Assembly: GCF_019550915.1 (NCBI RefSeq) | Contig: NZ_JAHWCI010000006.1 | Span: 62,001 to 126,000, forward strand | Reading direction: 5' to 3' | DNA length: 64,000 nucleotides | Source of the DNA: Mumia sp. zg.B17 | GTDB lineage: Bacteria; Actinomycetota; Actinomycetes; Propionibacteriales; Nocardioidaceae | Part shown: piece by piece, positions 9,069-18,608 of the stretch | Layout of the letters: the number at the start of each line of letters is the position of its first letter | How positions within the stretch are numbered: the first letter of the stretch is position 1 | Made by a program: the position numbers and the translations under genes | Notes under the pieces: generated by a model | Told to the model about the DNA's origin: nothing | The model's database searches: none | The model's input: only the letters and a program-made list of their open reading frames with translations

Positions 9069-10243
9069 GCGGGCGTCATCGCGTCGAGGTAGGACGCGAC
9101 GTTGCGGGCGGTCTCGGTGACGGAGTCGCCACCGAACTTCTCGAGCAGGACGTCGGCCAGCGTGAGCGCGACCATGGCCTCGGCGACGATGCCCGCAGCG
9201 GGCACCGCGGCCACGTCGGAACGCTGGTGGTGAGCCTGCGCGGGCTCGCCGGTCGCCACGTCGATCGTCCGGAGGGCGCGGGGCACGGTCGCGATCGGCT
9301 TCATGGCGGCGCGCACCCGGAGCACCTCGCCCGTCGACATGCCGCCCTCCGTCCCACCCGAGCGACCCGACGCACGGCGGATGCCGTCCTCGGTGCCGAC
9401 GATCTCGTCGTGGGCCAGCGACCCACGGGTACGGGCGAGCTCGAAGCCGTCACCGACCTCCACACCCTTGATCGCCTGGATGCCCATCAGTGCGGAGGCC
9501 AGACGTGCGTCGAGGCGGCGGTCCCAGTGGACGTGGCTGCCGAGACCCGGCGGGAGGCCGTGCACGACCACCTCGACGATGCCGCCGAGGGTGTCGCCAT
9601 CCTTGCGTGCGGCGTCGACCTCCGCGACCATCGCGGCCGAGGTGGCCGGGTCGAGCGTGCGCACCGGGTCGGCGTCGAGTCGCTCGACGTCGTCGATCGT
9701 CGGGAGGAGGCCCGCGGGCGCCTTGACCGAGCCGAACTCGACGACGTGGCTGAGCACCGTCGCCCCGCACACCTGGCGCAGGAACGCGGTCGCGACTGCT
9801 CCCAGGGCGACGCGCGCGGCTGTCTCGCGAGCGCTCGCCCGTTCGAGGATCGGACGGGCCTCGTCGAAGCCGTACTTCTGCATGCCGACGAGATCGGCGT
9901 GACCGGGTCGCGGGCGGGTCAGCGGGGCGTTGCGGGCGACGCCTGCGAGCTCCTCGGGGTCGACCGGGTCGGCCGACATCACCTGCTCCCACTTCGGCCA
10001 CTCGCTGTTGCCGATCCGCAGGGCGATCGGGCTGCCGAGCGTGAGCCCGTGGCGGATGCCGCCGACGATCTCGAGCTCGTCGGCCTCGAAGTTCATCCGC
10101 GCACCGCGGCCGTAGCCGAGCCGACGTCGCGCGAGCGCGTCCGAGATCGTGGCGCTCGTCACCGAGACGCCCGCAGGCATCCCCTCGACGACGGCAACCA
10201 GTGCAGGACCGTGCGACTCCCCGGCCGTCAACCAACGCAGCAT
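9065..10243 (-). CDS. aroC: Chorismate synthase
   Basis: 392-residue FMN-dependent enzyme forming chorismate from EPSP. The three family signatures are visible: [18 protein letters not shown], then [20 protein letters not shown], and near the C-terminus [18 protein letters not shown] with [11 protein letters not shown]. Full length for the family. It is the first of the three tightly linked aro genes on the minus strand. Confidence 0.97.
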   Translation of the reverse strand: MLRWLTAGESHGPALVAVVEGMPAGVSVTSATISDALARRRLGYGRGARMNFEADELEIVGGIRHGLTLGSPIALRIGNSEWPKWEQVMSADPVDPEELAGVARNAPLTRPRPGHADLVGMQKYGFDEARPILERASARETAARVALGAVATAFLRQVCGATVLSHVVEFGSVKAPAGLLPTIDDVERLDADPVRTLDPATSAAMVAEVDAARKDGDTLGGIVEVVVHGLPPGLGSHVHWDRRLDARLASALMGIQAIKGVEVGDGFELARTRGSLAHDEIVGTEDGIRRASGRSGGTEGGMSTGEVLRVRAAMKPIATVPRALRTIDVATGEPAQAHHQRSDVAAVPAAGIVAEAMVALTLADVLLEKFGGDSVTETARNVASYLDAMTPA

Positions 10244-10296
10244 GGGGCAAGTCTGTCATGCATGCGCGCCGCGCCCGCCGCGGTCTCGCGCCGGGC

Positions 10297-11010
10297 TCAG
10301 CCCCATGTCCCGAGGAGTGCGCCTCCCCACATCGCGCCGGACCACGCGCCGAGCACCATGAACGGACCGAAGGGGAAGGCCAAGCGGTCGACCAGACCCG
10401 CGACGGCGAGCGCGACTCCCCCGACGGCGCCGAGCACGAACCCCGCATAGGCACCGACGATCAGCTCGGCCCACCCGAGCGTCGCCAGCGCGATCGCGAT
10501 CAGGCCCGACAGCCGGACGTCGCCGTAGCCGATGCCGCGCGGGGCGACGAACCAGAGCAGGGCGTACACGCCGGACACCGCGGCCCAACCCACCGCCACG
10601 CGGACGAGCACGTCGGCGCTCCCCTCGGCGAGCGCGACGACCCCTGCGAGGAGCAGCGCGACAGGGTAGGCGGGGAGGACGAGGCGTTTGGGCAGGAGGT
10701 GCGTGTGCCAGTCGATGGACGAGAGCACGACCCCGAGGACGATGAAGCCGATCCAGAGCGGTAGCGCGGGATCGAGACCCAGACGCCAGCCGAGCGCCGA
10801 GGCGAGCACCGCGCAGACGGCGGCGAGCGCCGCGGGAAGGTGCGGCCGCGCCGCCAGCTCGGCGTACGGGATCTTGCGCCGGGCGGAGGGCACGGTGACG
10901 GCCGCGTCGGTTGCCGGCTCCGGCAGGCGGGCGATCGACCACGGCGCGACCAGGCCACCGACCGCCGCGGCGACGGCGGCGATCATGGCGGCGACCAGAG
11001 GCTCGGGCAC
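10297..11010 (-). CDS. A24-family prepilin peptidase (TadV/PulO-like)
   Basis: 237-residue polytopic membrane protein with about seven hydrophobic segments. Both aspartate motifs of the type IV leader peptidases are present: the first in VLSSIDWHTHLLP and the second as GYGDVRLSGL, followed by FPFGPFMVLGAW. It lacks the cysteine-rich methyltransferase domain found in proteobacterial PilD. It would process pilin or Tad-type flp precursors, but no pilin gene is nearby. Its position beside aroC is conserved in actinobacteria (as Rv2551c). Confidence 0.88.
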   Translation of the reverse strand: MPEPLVAAMIAAVAAAVGGLVAPWSIARLPEPATDAAVTVPSARRKIPYAELAARPHLPAALAAVCAVLASALGWRLGLDPALPLWIGFIVLGVVLSSIDWHTHLLPKRLVLPAYPVALLLAGVVALAEGSADVLVRVAVGWAAVSGVYALLWFVAPRGIGYGDVRLSGLIAIALATLGWAELIVGAYAGFVLGAVGGVALAVAGLVDRLAFPFGPFMVLGAWSGAMWGGALLGTWG

Positions 11011-11078
11011 GGGGGAACGATAGCCCGGTTGAGGACATGCTCAGCCGCGTTGTCCCCAGGCGCTGCGACGATGCCCCA

Positions 11079-11693
11079 GTGACCCCGGACCTCCGATCCC
11101 AGCTTCCGCTCGACGAGCAGGTCGCCGCACTCCGCGACGCTCTCTCGCAGAACCCCACCCTCGTCACCGTGCTCGAACGCACCGCGGCGCTCGACCTCCC
11201 CGGCTGGTACGTCACGGCGGGCGCTGTCTTCCAGACGGTGTGGAACGTCGTGTGCGATCGCCCGGCCGACGCGGGGATCCGCGACTACGACGTCTTCTAC
11301 CACGACGCGAGCGACCTCTCCTGGGAGGCGGAGGATGTCGTCGTGCGTCGGGCGGCGGAGGTCTTCGACGACCTCGGCGTGGAGGTGGAGGTCCGCAACG
11401 AGGCGAGGGTGCACCTCTGGTACGAGGCTCGGTTCGGCGTCGCCTGTCCCCCGTTCCGGTCCTCGGAGGACGCCATCGACCACTTCGCCGCCACCACGTG
11501 CTGCGTCGGCCTCCGCCTCGGAGCCGACGGCGGCTGGCAGGTCTACGCGCCGCACGGTCTGGGCGACGTCTTCGGGATGGTCGTGCGACCCAACCCGGTG
11601 CTCGCGCCGCGGCACGTCTACGACGAGAAGACCGCCCGCTGGGCACGCGAGTGGCCGCGGCTGCGCGTCCTCCCCTGGCCCGAGCACGCGTGA
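11079..11693 (+). CDS. Nucleotidyltransferase-fold protein (NTP_transf_6/DUF925)
   Basis: 204-residue protein of the DUF925 nucleotidyltransferase family. The core reads PGWYVTAGAVFQTVWNVV followed by GIRDYDVFYHDASDLSWEAE, where the Asp pair acts as the nucleotidyltransferase metal site, then VEVRNEARVHLWYE and a C-terminal PNPVLAPRHVYDEKTARW. Substrate unknown. GTG 11079 begins the conserved part; an in-frame ATG at 11037 with GAGG just before it is an alternative. It sits with the HNH gene on the plus strand inside a minus-strand block. Confidence 0.82.
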   Translation: MTPDLRSQLPLDEQVAALRDALSQNPTLVTVLERTAALDLPGWYVTAGAVFQTVWNVVCDRPADAGIRDYDVFYHDASDLSWEAEDVVVRRAAEVFDDLGVEVEVRNEARVHLWYEARFGVACPPFRSSEDAIDHFAATTCCVGLRLGADGGWQVYAPHGLGDVFGMVVRPNPVLAPRHVYDEKTARWAREWPRLRVLPWPEHA

Positions 11694-11727
11694 CCGGGTG
11701 TCAGTGACACCCGATAGCGTCGTACAC

Positions 11728-13131
11728 ATGTTCGATCACGCCCTTCCCGAGACGGCCGCCGCCGACCTCGCGGCCACGCTCGTCGCGGGGGTCCACGCGG
11801 TGGTGGCGGCGGTGCGCTCGCGAGCCACGCAGCACGGCGCCGACGCGATCGAGCTGGGCGCTGCCGAGGTCGACCTCGTCACGGCGTGCGAGGAGGTGGT
11901 GCGGATCGCCCAGGGCACCCAGCTCGAGGCCGTCCAGATGCTCGACGAGCGCCGGCGGCGGGTGATGGACGACCGGGTCGACGAGACGGTTCTCACGCGG
12001 TCGTTGTTCGCCGAGATCGCACTGGCTCGCCGCGTCTCGACTCCGTCCGGCGAGACCACGTACGCGCTGGCCCGAGCGCTCGCAGTCCACCCTCAGACCC
12101 ACGACCTGCTCCGCGACGGCACGATCTCGCAGGGTGTCGCGGCAGCGGTCTGCCGTGAGACGACGTTCGCGTCGCTCGACGACCGGCGCCTCATCGACGC
12201 CCAGCTGGCGCCGGTGCTCCCCGAGCTCTCACCGCGACGCGCCGCCCAGGAGGCGCGCCGTCTCGTCCTCGCCTCCGACCCGCACGCCGCCTACGAGCGC
12301 GTGGTCCGTGCTCGCGCCGAGCGTGCCGTGTCGCTGCGACCGGAGCTCGATGCCATGGCCACGATGACGGTGTACGCGCCCGCGGAGCAGCTCGTGAGCG
12401 CCTTCGAGCGCCTCGACCGTGACGCGTCTGCCCGCCGCGCGGACGGCGATCCTCGCACCATCCGACAGATCACAGCCGACCTCGCGGTCGAGGCGCTGAC
12501 CGGGGTCGGCGTGAAGCAGGACGGTTGGGCGCACCTCGGCGTCGAGGTCGGGGTGGTCATGACGGCCGACACGCTGTTCACGTCCGCTGACGCCCCGGCG
12601 ACGCTCACCGGCTACGGTCCGGTCCCGGCCGAGCTGGCGCGCCGCCTCGCGTCGTCCGAGCATGCCTGGGTCCGTCGGTTCTTCACCGCTCCGGACGGCG
12701 AGACGCTCACCGGCTCCGACCCGCGGGCGCGCCGGTTCACCGCGGCGGTGCGGCGACTCGTGCAGGTGATCGACGGTCAGTGCCGCAGACCGTGGTGCGA
12801 CTGTCGGATCCGCGACATCGACCATGTGGTGCCCTACGCGCGCGGCGGGTCCACGTCCGCCAGCAACGCCCAAGGTGCGTGCCGGTCCGACAACCTCGTC
12901 AAGGAGCTCCCCGGCTGGGCGGTCACAGGCAGAGCGTCGCCTGACAGGACCCTGCCCTCGGAGGTGCGGTGGCGGACACCGACCGGCCATCTCCACACGT
13001 CGCGGCGGCGCGGCGCCGCGCGTGTCCCACCGCCGGCCTCCCGAGGGGGCGAAGGCGAGCCTGAGTCAGCGATGGAGTCAGCGACAAGGTCGGCGATGGA
13101 GTCACGGTTCGCCGCCCTGCTGAGCGCGTGA
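11728..13131 (+). CDS. DUF222 and HNH endonuclease domain protein
   Basis: 467-residue protein of a large actinobacterial family. The helical DUF222 region covers about residues 30-330 and the HNH nuclease domain about 345-400: C-RRPWCDCR, DIDHVVPYARGGSTSASN and CRSDNLVKELPGW. The tail contains an internal repeat SAMES-ATR-SAMES. A TAGCGT -10 stands 7 bases before the ATG at 11728 and no Shine-Dalgarno is visible, suggesting a leaderless message. The role of these multi-copy proteins is not established; no mobile-element ends were found around it. Confidence 0.87.
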   Translation: MFDHALPETAAADLAATLVAGVHAVVAAVRSRATQHGADAIELGAAEVDLVTACEEVVRIAQGTQLEAVQMLDERRRRVMDDRVDETVLTRSLFAEIALARRVSTPSGETTYALARALAVHPQTHDLLRDGTISQGVAAAVCRETTFASLDDRRLIDAQLAPVLPELSPRRAAQEARRLVLASDPHAAYERVVRARAERAVSLRPELDAMATMTVYAPAEQLVSAFERLDRDASARRADGDPRTIRQITADLAVEALTGVGVKQDGWAHLGVEVGVVMTADTLFTSADAPATLTGYGPVPAELARRLASSEHAWVRRFFTAPDGETLTGSDPRARRFTAAVRRLVQVIDGQCRRPWCDCRIRDIDHVVPYARGGSTSASNAQGACRSDNLVKELPGWAVTGRASPDRTLPSEVRWRTPTGHLHTSRRRGAARVPPPASRGGEGEPESAMESATRSAMESRFAALLSA

Positions 13132-13199
13132 CCGCGACTCTCCGCGTGACCGCAACGAACCACGCGCCCGCGTGACCGCGACGACCCGCGGTGCGGGTC
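13125..13199. repeat. Short direct repeats plus hairpin between convergent genes
   Basis: Three copies of CGCGTGACCGCRAC (13125-13138, 13143-13156, 13169-13182); the first contains the HNH gene stop codon. They are followed by a perfect 7-bp hairpin GACCCGC-GGT-GCGGGTC (13183-13199) immediately before the aroE stop. The hairpin could act as a bidirectional terminator. A related arrangement occurs at 27844-27915. Confidence 0.6.
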
Positions 13200-13200
13200 T

Positions 13201-14028
13201 CTAGCGGCACGCCGACAACGCCGCGAGCGCGGCGTCGCGGAGCAGCACGGCCGACACCTCGTGACCGGTCATGAGCCGGACCTGTTCGGCGCCCTGGTGC
13301 GCGAGCAGGTCGAGTCCCGAGACGATGGGGACCGCCTCGGCGTGAGCGGCTCGGGCGAGCGGGGTCGGCCACGGGTCGTAGACGACGTCGAGGACGGCGT
13401 CGCACCGCATCGCGAGCATCTGCGCGAACGGCGCGACCGCGTCGGCCGGGACGGTCGAGACCACGACCTCGGCCGAGCGAGCGAGGTCCGCCCCCATGCC
13501 GACGACCTCCACCGCGATCGCGTCCTCGCCGCCGGCCGCGCTCGTGATCCGCTCCGCGAGAAGCGCCCCGCGGTCCAGCGAACGGACGGCGAGGGTGACG
13601 CGGCGCAGGCCGAGACGCCGCAACGAGGCCACCATCGACTCCGCTGTCGCTCCGGCGCCGATGACGAGCGCGTCCTCGACCTCGTGGACGCCTCGCTCCC
13701 GGAGCGCTGCCGTACCCCCTGACACGTCGGTGTTGAACCCGTGCCTGCCTTCGACGTCGATGATGACGGTGTTGACGCCGCCGACCTCGCGGCCCGTCTC
13801 GTGAACGGTGTCGAGGTACGGGATGACCGCTCGCTTCAGCGGCATCGTCAGCGACAGCCCACGCCACGCCTCGTCGAGCCCCGAGAGGAACGGGCCGATG
13901 CCGTCCTCATCGACCTCCAACGCGTCATAGCTCCAGTCGGACAGTCCCAGCTCGGCGTACGCAGCCCGGTGCATGACCGGTGACAGCGAGTGCGAGATGG
14001 GGCTCCCGAGCACGGCACAGCGGGGCAT
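13201..14028 (-). CDS. aroE: Shikimate dehydrogenase
   Basis: 275-residue enzyme reducing 3-dehydroshikimate to shikimate. Substrate domain: LGSPISHSLSPVMHRAAY and the catalytic Lys in LTMPLKRAVIPYLD, then NTD in GFNTDVSGG. The NADP-domain glycine-rich loop reads VIGAGATAESMVASL. ATG 14028 overlaps the mltG stop in TGATG with GAGAAG upstream; a GTG six bases earlier is also in frame. Last gene of the alaS-ruvX-mltG-aroE run. Confidence 0.93.
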   Translation of the reverse strand: MPRCAVLGSPISHSLSPVMHRAAYAELGLSDWSYDALEVDEDGIGPFLSGLDEAWRGLSLTMPLKRAVIPYLDTVHETGREVGGVNTVIIDVEGRHGFNTDVSGGTAALRERGVHEVEDALVIGAGATAESMVASLRRLGLRRVTLAVRSLDRGALLAERITSAAGGEDAIAVEVVGMGADLARSAEVVVSTVPADAVAPFAQMLAMRCDAVLDVVYDPWPTPLARAAHAEAVPIVSGLDLLAHQGAEQVRLMTGHEVSAVLLRDAALAALSACR

Positions 14029-15164
14029 CAGCACTTCTCGGACGTCGTGCAGAACTCCCGCAGCTCGGCGATGTTGCGGTTGTGCTCCTCGAGCGACGGC
14101 GCGAACTTCGTCTCGCCGGTGTCGAGGTCGACCGCGACGAAATAGAGCCAGTCGCCGTCAGCCGGGTTCAGGGTGGCCTCCAGCGCCGCCTCACCCGGGT
14201 TGCCGATCGGTCCCGGCGGCAGACCGACGACCTTGTACGTGTTGTACGGGGAGTCGGAGTCGCGGTCGGTGCTGTCGGTCCACACCGAGCCGTCCTTGCC
14301 GGAGACGAAGTGGACCGTGGAATCCATCTGCAGCGCCATGCCGACGTCCAGGCGGTTGTAGATCACCCGCGCGACCTTCGGCGCATCCTTCGCGCGACCC
14401 GACTCCGCCTCGACGATGCTCGCGATGGTGAGTGCCTCGTGCGGCGTGATCCCCAGCGCCGCGGCGCGACCCTCGAGGTCGAGGTCGCTCTCCATCTCGA
14501 CCGCCTTCTTGACCATCTGCTGGAGCAGCGAGAGCGGCGTCGCGTCGGGCGCGACGGTGTAGGTGGCCGGGAAGAGGTAACCCTGAGGATCACCGTCGGC
14601 CGCCGCAGGGAGACCGAGCTTCGGATCCCCCAGGGCGGCCATGACGTCCTTCTTGGAGAACTCTGTCCGCTTGACGATCTGGGCGACGACCTGGTCGACC
14701 CGAGCGCCCTCCGGCACCGAGATGGACGCGTCGACGCGACTGTCCGGACTGATCAGCGTCGTGACCGCCGAGCGTGCCGCCATCTCCTTCTTGAGCTGGT
14801 AGAAGCCGGGCTGCACCTGGTTCATCTCCGGCGCACCCGAGGCTGCCTCGAGGAACGCATCGACACTCGCGACGACGCCCTTCGCCTTCAGCTCCCGCCC
14901 GATGGCCGCCACGGTGTCGCCCTTGCGGACCTCGATGACGACGCTCCCGGTGCCGTCACCGGAGTAGTCCTCGGGTCCACCGAGGAAGTCGCCGGCAGCA
15001 CCCACGAGCTTGGAGACGCCGAGATAGCCGCCGACGCAGACGGCGGCGACGATGAGCAGGAGGAAGAAGCAGCCGGGTCCGCGGCGTTGCTTCTTCTGCG
15101 CGCGGGCGGCCCGGTGGCCGGCGGGGCGGCGCTCACGGTCGGGCAGGATACCGAGGTCGCTCAC
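14028..15164 (-). CDS. mltG: Endolytic transglycosylase MltG
   Basis: 378-residue YceG/MltG membrane-anchored lytic transglycosylase thought to terminate glycan strand elongation. A basic cytoplasmic N-terminus rich in Arg/Lys leads to one membrane helix (about residues 33-54) and then a LysM-like part (KGDTVAAIGRELKAKGVV). The catalytic Glu is in IASIVEAESGRAKDAPKVARVIYNRL, and the later segment YNTYKVVGLPPGPIGNPG is equally typical. GTG start overlaps the ruvX stop by four bases. Confidence 0.95.
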   Translation of the reverse strand: MSDLGILPDRERRPAGHRAARAQKKQRRGPGCFFLLLIVAAVCVGGYLGVSKLVGAAGDFLGGPEDYSGDGTGSVVIEVRKGDTVAAIGRELKAKGVVASVDAFLEAASGAPEMNQVQPGFYQLKKEMAARSAVTTLISPDSRVDASISVPEGARVDQVVAQIVKRTEFSKKDVMAALGDPKLGLPAAADGDPQGYLFPATYTVAPDATPLSLLQQMVKKAVEMESDLDLEGRAAALGITPHEALTIASIVEAESGRAKDAPKVARVIYNRLDVGMALQMDSTVHFVSGKDGSVWTDSTDRDSDSPYNTYKVVGLPPGPIGNPGEAALEATLNPADGDWLYFVAVDLDTGETKFAPSLEEHNRNIAELREFCTTSEKC

Positions 15165-15619
15165 GAGCCCACCTCGATCAGCTCACCGGGAAGGTTGCCG
15201 CTCGTCCGCTCGATGTCGAGCGCGGACTGGAGGATCACGACCGCAGCGGCCTGATCCACGACAGAGCGTTGCTGCTTCGCCTTCCGGCCGGCCTGGCGCA
15301 GGCCCTGCTGTGCAGTCACCGTCGACATCCTCTCGTCCACGAGCCTGACCGGGGTTGGAGCCGACGCTGCCGCCAGCTCCTCGGCGTAGGCCCTCACCTT
15401 GCGTGCTGCGGGCCCCATGTCTCCCGAGAGCGACCGTGGCAAGCCAACCACAATTTCGATGGCTTGACGATCATCCGCGATGGCCAGGATGTCGCGGACC
15501 GACTCAGGACCGGCCGCCACCGTCTCGACGGGGGTCGCCAGGATCCCGGAAGGATCACAGGTGCTCACACCGATCCGTACGTCGCCGACGTCGACCCCGA
15601 TTCGGGTCCCGCGGCGCAC
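15161..15619 (-). CDS. ruvX: YqgF/RuvX family putative pre-16S rRNA nuclease
   Basis: 152-residue RNase H-like protein. The acidic opening GTRIGVDVGDVRIGVSTCD, EIVVGLPRSLSGDMGPAARKVR and VDERMSTVTAQQGLR followed by VDQAAAVVILQSALD are the family signatures. GTG 15619 lies directly after the alaS TGA and opens the conserved fold; the longer in-frame extension into alaS is not protein-like. Family members are implicated in 16S rRNA 5' maturation. Confidence 0.94.
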   Translation of the reverse strand: MRRGTRIGVDVGDVRIGVSTCDPSGILATPVETVAAGPESVRDILAIADDRQAIEIVVGLPRSLSGDMGPAARKVRAYAEELAAASAPTPVRLVDERMSTVTAQQGLRQAGRKAKQQRSVVDQAAAVVILQSALDIERTSGNLPGELIEVGS

Positions 15620-15620
15620 G

Positions 15621-18287
15621 TCAGACCGCGTCCTGGATCGCGCGGCGAACCGCCTCGAGCGCAGCCGGTGCCGCACCGACCTCGGTGCCGCCACCTTGCG
15701 CCACGTCGGCCTTGCCGCCGCCACGTCCGCCGAGCGCGTCCATCGCCGGCTTGATGAGGGTGCCGGCAGCGAGACCCGCAGCGCGCCCGGCGTCGTTGAC
15801 CGCGACGACGCAGGCCGCCTTGCCGTCCGCCGTGCCGATCACCGTGACCACCGACGGCCGCGCGGGGTCGAGACGCCCACGAACGTCGAGCGCGAGTGTC
15901 CGTGCGTCCTTGGCGGCGAGCCCGTCGGCGACGTGGCCGACGTACGCGACGCCATCGACGTCCGCCGCGCCCGCGGCGAGGTCGGAGACCGACGACAGAA
16001 GCTGCGCCGAGCGGAGCTTCTCGACCTCCTTCTCGACCGCGCGGAGCCGCCCGACGAGGTCGGCGACCCGTCCCGGCACGTCCGCGCGCTGCACCTTGAG
16101 CAGGTCGCTGACCTGGGCGACGAGATCGCGCTCACGGGCCAGGTACGAGAAGCCCTCGAGCCCGACGACAGCCTCGACGCGTCGGTTTCCCGCGCCGACC
16201 GACGAGTCCGACGTGAGCACGATCGTCCCGATCTGCGACGACCGTGAGACGTGGGTGCCACCGCACAGCTCGCGCGACCACGGCCCGCCGATCTCGACGA
16301 CCCGCACGTCCTCGCCGTAGGTCTCGCCGAACAGCGCCAGCGCGCCGATCTCCTTCGCCCGCGCGAGCGACATGGTCGCGGCGCTCACGGGCAGGTCCTC
16401 GCGGAGCGCGACGTTGGCGGCCTGCTCGACGTCGTGCAGCTGCTCCGGCGACAGCGCGCTGGACCAGCCGAAGTCGAGCCGGAGGTAGCCCGGCCGGTTG
16501 TACGAGCCGCTCTGGAGCGCGGTGGGGCCGAGCACCTCGCGCAGAGCGGCGTGGACCACATGGGTGCCCGAGTGTGCCTGGCACGCACCGACACGCCACT
16601 GCGGGTCCACGTCGGCCTGCAACGACGTGCCCTCGGTCAGCTCTCCCTCGAGGACCCGCACCTGGTGGACGACCAGACCGCGCACCGGGCGCTGAACGTC
16701 GAGGACCTCCGCTCGACCGCCGTCCCACACGAGCACGCCCGCATCCGCGCTCTGCCCGCCGGACTCGGCATAGAAGGGGGTCCGGTCGAGCACGACCTCG
16801 GCGACCTGGGACTCCCCCACGGCCTGTGTGCGTCCGGCCTCCTGGATCAGCGAGCGCACCGACGACTCGGTGCTCAGCGTCTCGTACGCCAGCCACTCCG
16901 TCGGACCGGACGCACTGAGGGCGTCACGGTAGATCGTGGTGTCGGCGTGCTGGCCCTTCTTGGACTTCGCGTCCGCCTTCGCACGTGCTCGCTGCTCGGA
17001 CATCAGGGCCCGGAAGCCGGCCTCGTCGACCGCCAGCCCTTGCTCGGCGGCCATCTCGAGCGTGAGATCGATCGGGAAGCCGTACGTGTCGTGCAGCTGG
17101 AACGCCTTGTCGCCGCCGAGGGTGGAGGCACCCTCCTGCTTGACGGTGTCCGCCGCGAGGTCGAAGATCTGCGTGCCCTTGGCCAGGGTCTGGCGGAACG
17201 CGTCCTCCTCCGCGTACGCGATCTGCGAGATGCGCGCGAAGTCGGAGGCGATCTCCGGGTACGCCCGAGACATCTGGTCGCGGCTGACCGGCAGCAGCTC
17301 GGGCAGCGCCGGGTCGTCGTAGCCGAGGAGCCGCATCGAGCGCACCGCGCGACGGAGCAGACGGCGCAGAACGTAGCCGCGCCCTTCGTTGCCCGGCGTG
17401 ACGCCGTCGCCGATGAGCATGAGCCCGCTGCGGACGTGGTCGGCGATCACGCGGAAGCGGACGTCGTCACCAGCGTCAGCGCCGTAGCGACGACCGGAGA
17501 GGGCCGAGGCCCGCTCGATCACCGGGAAGACCTGATCGATCTCGTACATGTTCTGCTTGCCCTGCAGCAGGTACGCCACCCGCTCGAGACCCATGCCGGT
17601 GTCGATGTTCTTGCGGGGCAACGGCCCGACCACGTCGAAGTCGGCCTTGCTCCGGACCTGGCTGAGCTCCTCCTGCATGAACACGAGGTTCCAGATCTCG
17701 AGGAAGCGGTCCTCGTCGACGACCGGGCCACCGTCCGGACCGTACTCGGGCCCACGGTCGATGTAGATCTCCGAGCACGGACCGCCCGGCCCGGGGACGC
17801 CCATGTGCCAGTAGTTGTCCTCCAGCCCGCGGTCCTGGATGCGCTCGTCCGGCAGCCCGGCGACCCGCCGCCACGCGTCGCGCGCCTCGGTGTCGCTCGG
17901 CAGGACCGTCACCCAGACCTTCTCGGGGTCGAACCCGAGGCCACCCTCGTCGACGGACCCGGTGACCAGGGTCCAGGCCAGCTCGATGGCGCCTTCTTTG
18001 AAGTAGTCACCGAACGAGAAGTTGCCGTTCATCTGGAAGAACGTCCCGTGCCGCGTGGTCTTGCCGACCTCCTCGATGTCCTGCGTGCGGACGCACTTCT
18101 GGACGCTCGTGGCGCGGGCGAACGGCGGGGTCTCCTGACCGAGGAAGTACGGCTTGAACGGCACCATGCCCGCGTTGACGAACAGCAGGTTGGGGTCGTC
18201 CAGGATCAGGGACGCCGACGGCACCACCGTGTGCCCGGACTTCTCGAAGTGTTCGAGGAACCGGCGGCGGATCTCGGCTGTTTCCAT
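15621..18287 (-). CDS. alaS: Alanyl-tRNA synthetase
   Basis: 888-residue class II synthetase with its full editing and C-Ala domains. Motif 1-3 region from the N-terminus: LLFVNAGMVPFKPYFLGQ, RTQDIEEVGKTTRHGTFF, NFSFGDYFK and MGLERVAYLLQG. The editing-site zinc motif HSGTHVVHAALREVLG is followed by ELCGGTHVSRSSQIG. The C-terminus carries the glycine-rich DALGGRGGGK segment. It is preceded closely by two small genes and followed by ruvX. Confidence 0.98.
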   Translation of the reverse strand: METAEIRRRFLEHFEKSGHTVVPSASLILDDPNLLFVNAGMVPFKPYFLGQETPPFARATSVQKCVRTQDIEEVGKTTRHGTFFQMNGNFSFGDYFKEGAIELAWTLVTGSVDEGGLGFDPEKVWVTVLPSDTEARDAWRRVAGLPDERIQDRGLEDNYWHMGVPGPGGPCSEIYIDRGPEYGPDGGPVVDEDRFLEIWNLVFMQEELSQVRSKADFDVVGPLPRKNIDTGMGLERVAYLLQGKQNMYEIDQVFPVIERASALSGRRYGADAGDDVRFRVIADHVRSGLMLIGDGVTPGNEGRGYVLRRLLRRAVRSMRLLGYDDPALPELLPVSRDQMSRAYPEIASDFARISQIAYAEEDAFRQTLAKGTQIFDLAADTVKQEGASTLGGDKAFQLHDTYGFPIDLTLEMAAEQGLAVDEAGFRALMSEQRARAKADAKSKKGQHADTTIYRDALSASGPTEWLAYETLSTESSVRSLIQEAGRTQAVGESQVAEVVLDRTPFYAESGGQSADAGVLVWDGGRAEVLDVQRPVRGLVVHQVRVLEGELTEGTSLQADVDPQWRVGACQAHSGTHVVHAALREVLGPTALQSGSYNRPGYLRLDFGWSSALSPEQLHDVEQAANVALREDLPVSAATMSLARAKEIGALALFGETYGEDVRVVEIGGPWSRELCGGTHVSRSSQIGTIVLTSDSSVGAGNRRVEAVVGLEGFSYLARERDLVAQVSDLLKVQRADVPGRVADLVGRLRAVEKEVEKLRSAQLLSSVSDLAAGAADVDGVAYVGHVADGLAAKDARTLALDVRGRLDPARPSVVTVIGTADGKAACVVAVNDAGRAAGLAAGTLIKPAMDALGGRGGGKADVAQGGGTEVGAAPAALEAVRRAIQDAV

Positions 18288-18302
18288 GGAGGGTGGCTGT
18301 CC

Positions 18303-18608
18303 TTACTCGTCGTACGGGGAGAGCGGAAGTGGAGCGTGCGGGGCCGCAGGCGGGGCGGCACCGAGGCTACGCCGGTCGTCCGCGGCCGGGGACAGGGCCG
18401 GGAGCCCGAGCTGGGCGGCGATCTCGGCCTCGCGGTGGGCCATGCCGGTGCGGAGCTCCTCGGCGAACGCCTGGGCGCCGAGCTGCCAGGCGGCGATCTG
18501 GTCGGTGACGCCTGCGGGGGTGAGCCGGTAGGCCAGGCGTCGAGCCTTGACGCTCCCGTACACGCCCGCGGTCGTGCCCGCGACGAACCACAGCACGCGG
18601 CCCTTCAT
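18303..18608 (-). CDS. DUF6167-like small membrane-associated protein
   Basis: 101-residue protein. MKGRVLWFVAGTTAGVYGSV forms a hydrophobic N-terminal segment, followed by a basic KARRLAYRLTPAG and a Pro/Ala-rich tail. The ATG at 18608 overlaps the stop of the upstream gene in ATGA, and the longer in-frame extension upstream lacks this coupling. Its fixed place just before alaS is seen in related actinobacteria; function unknown. Confidence 0.75.
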   Translation of the reverse strand: MKGRVLWFVAGTTAGVYGSVKARRLAYRLTPAGVTDQIAAWQLGAQAFAEELRTGMAHREAEIAAQLGLPALSPAADDRRSLGAAPPAAPHAPLPLSPYDE

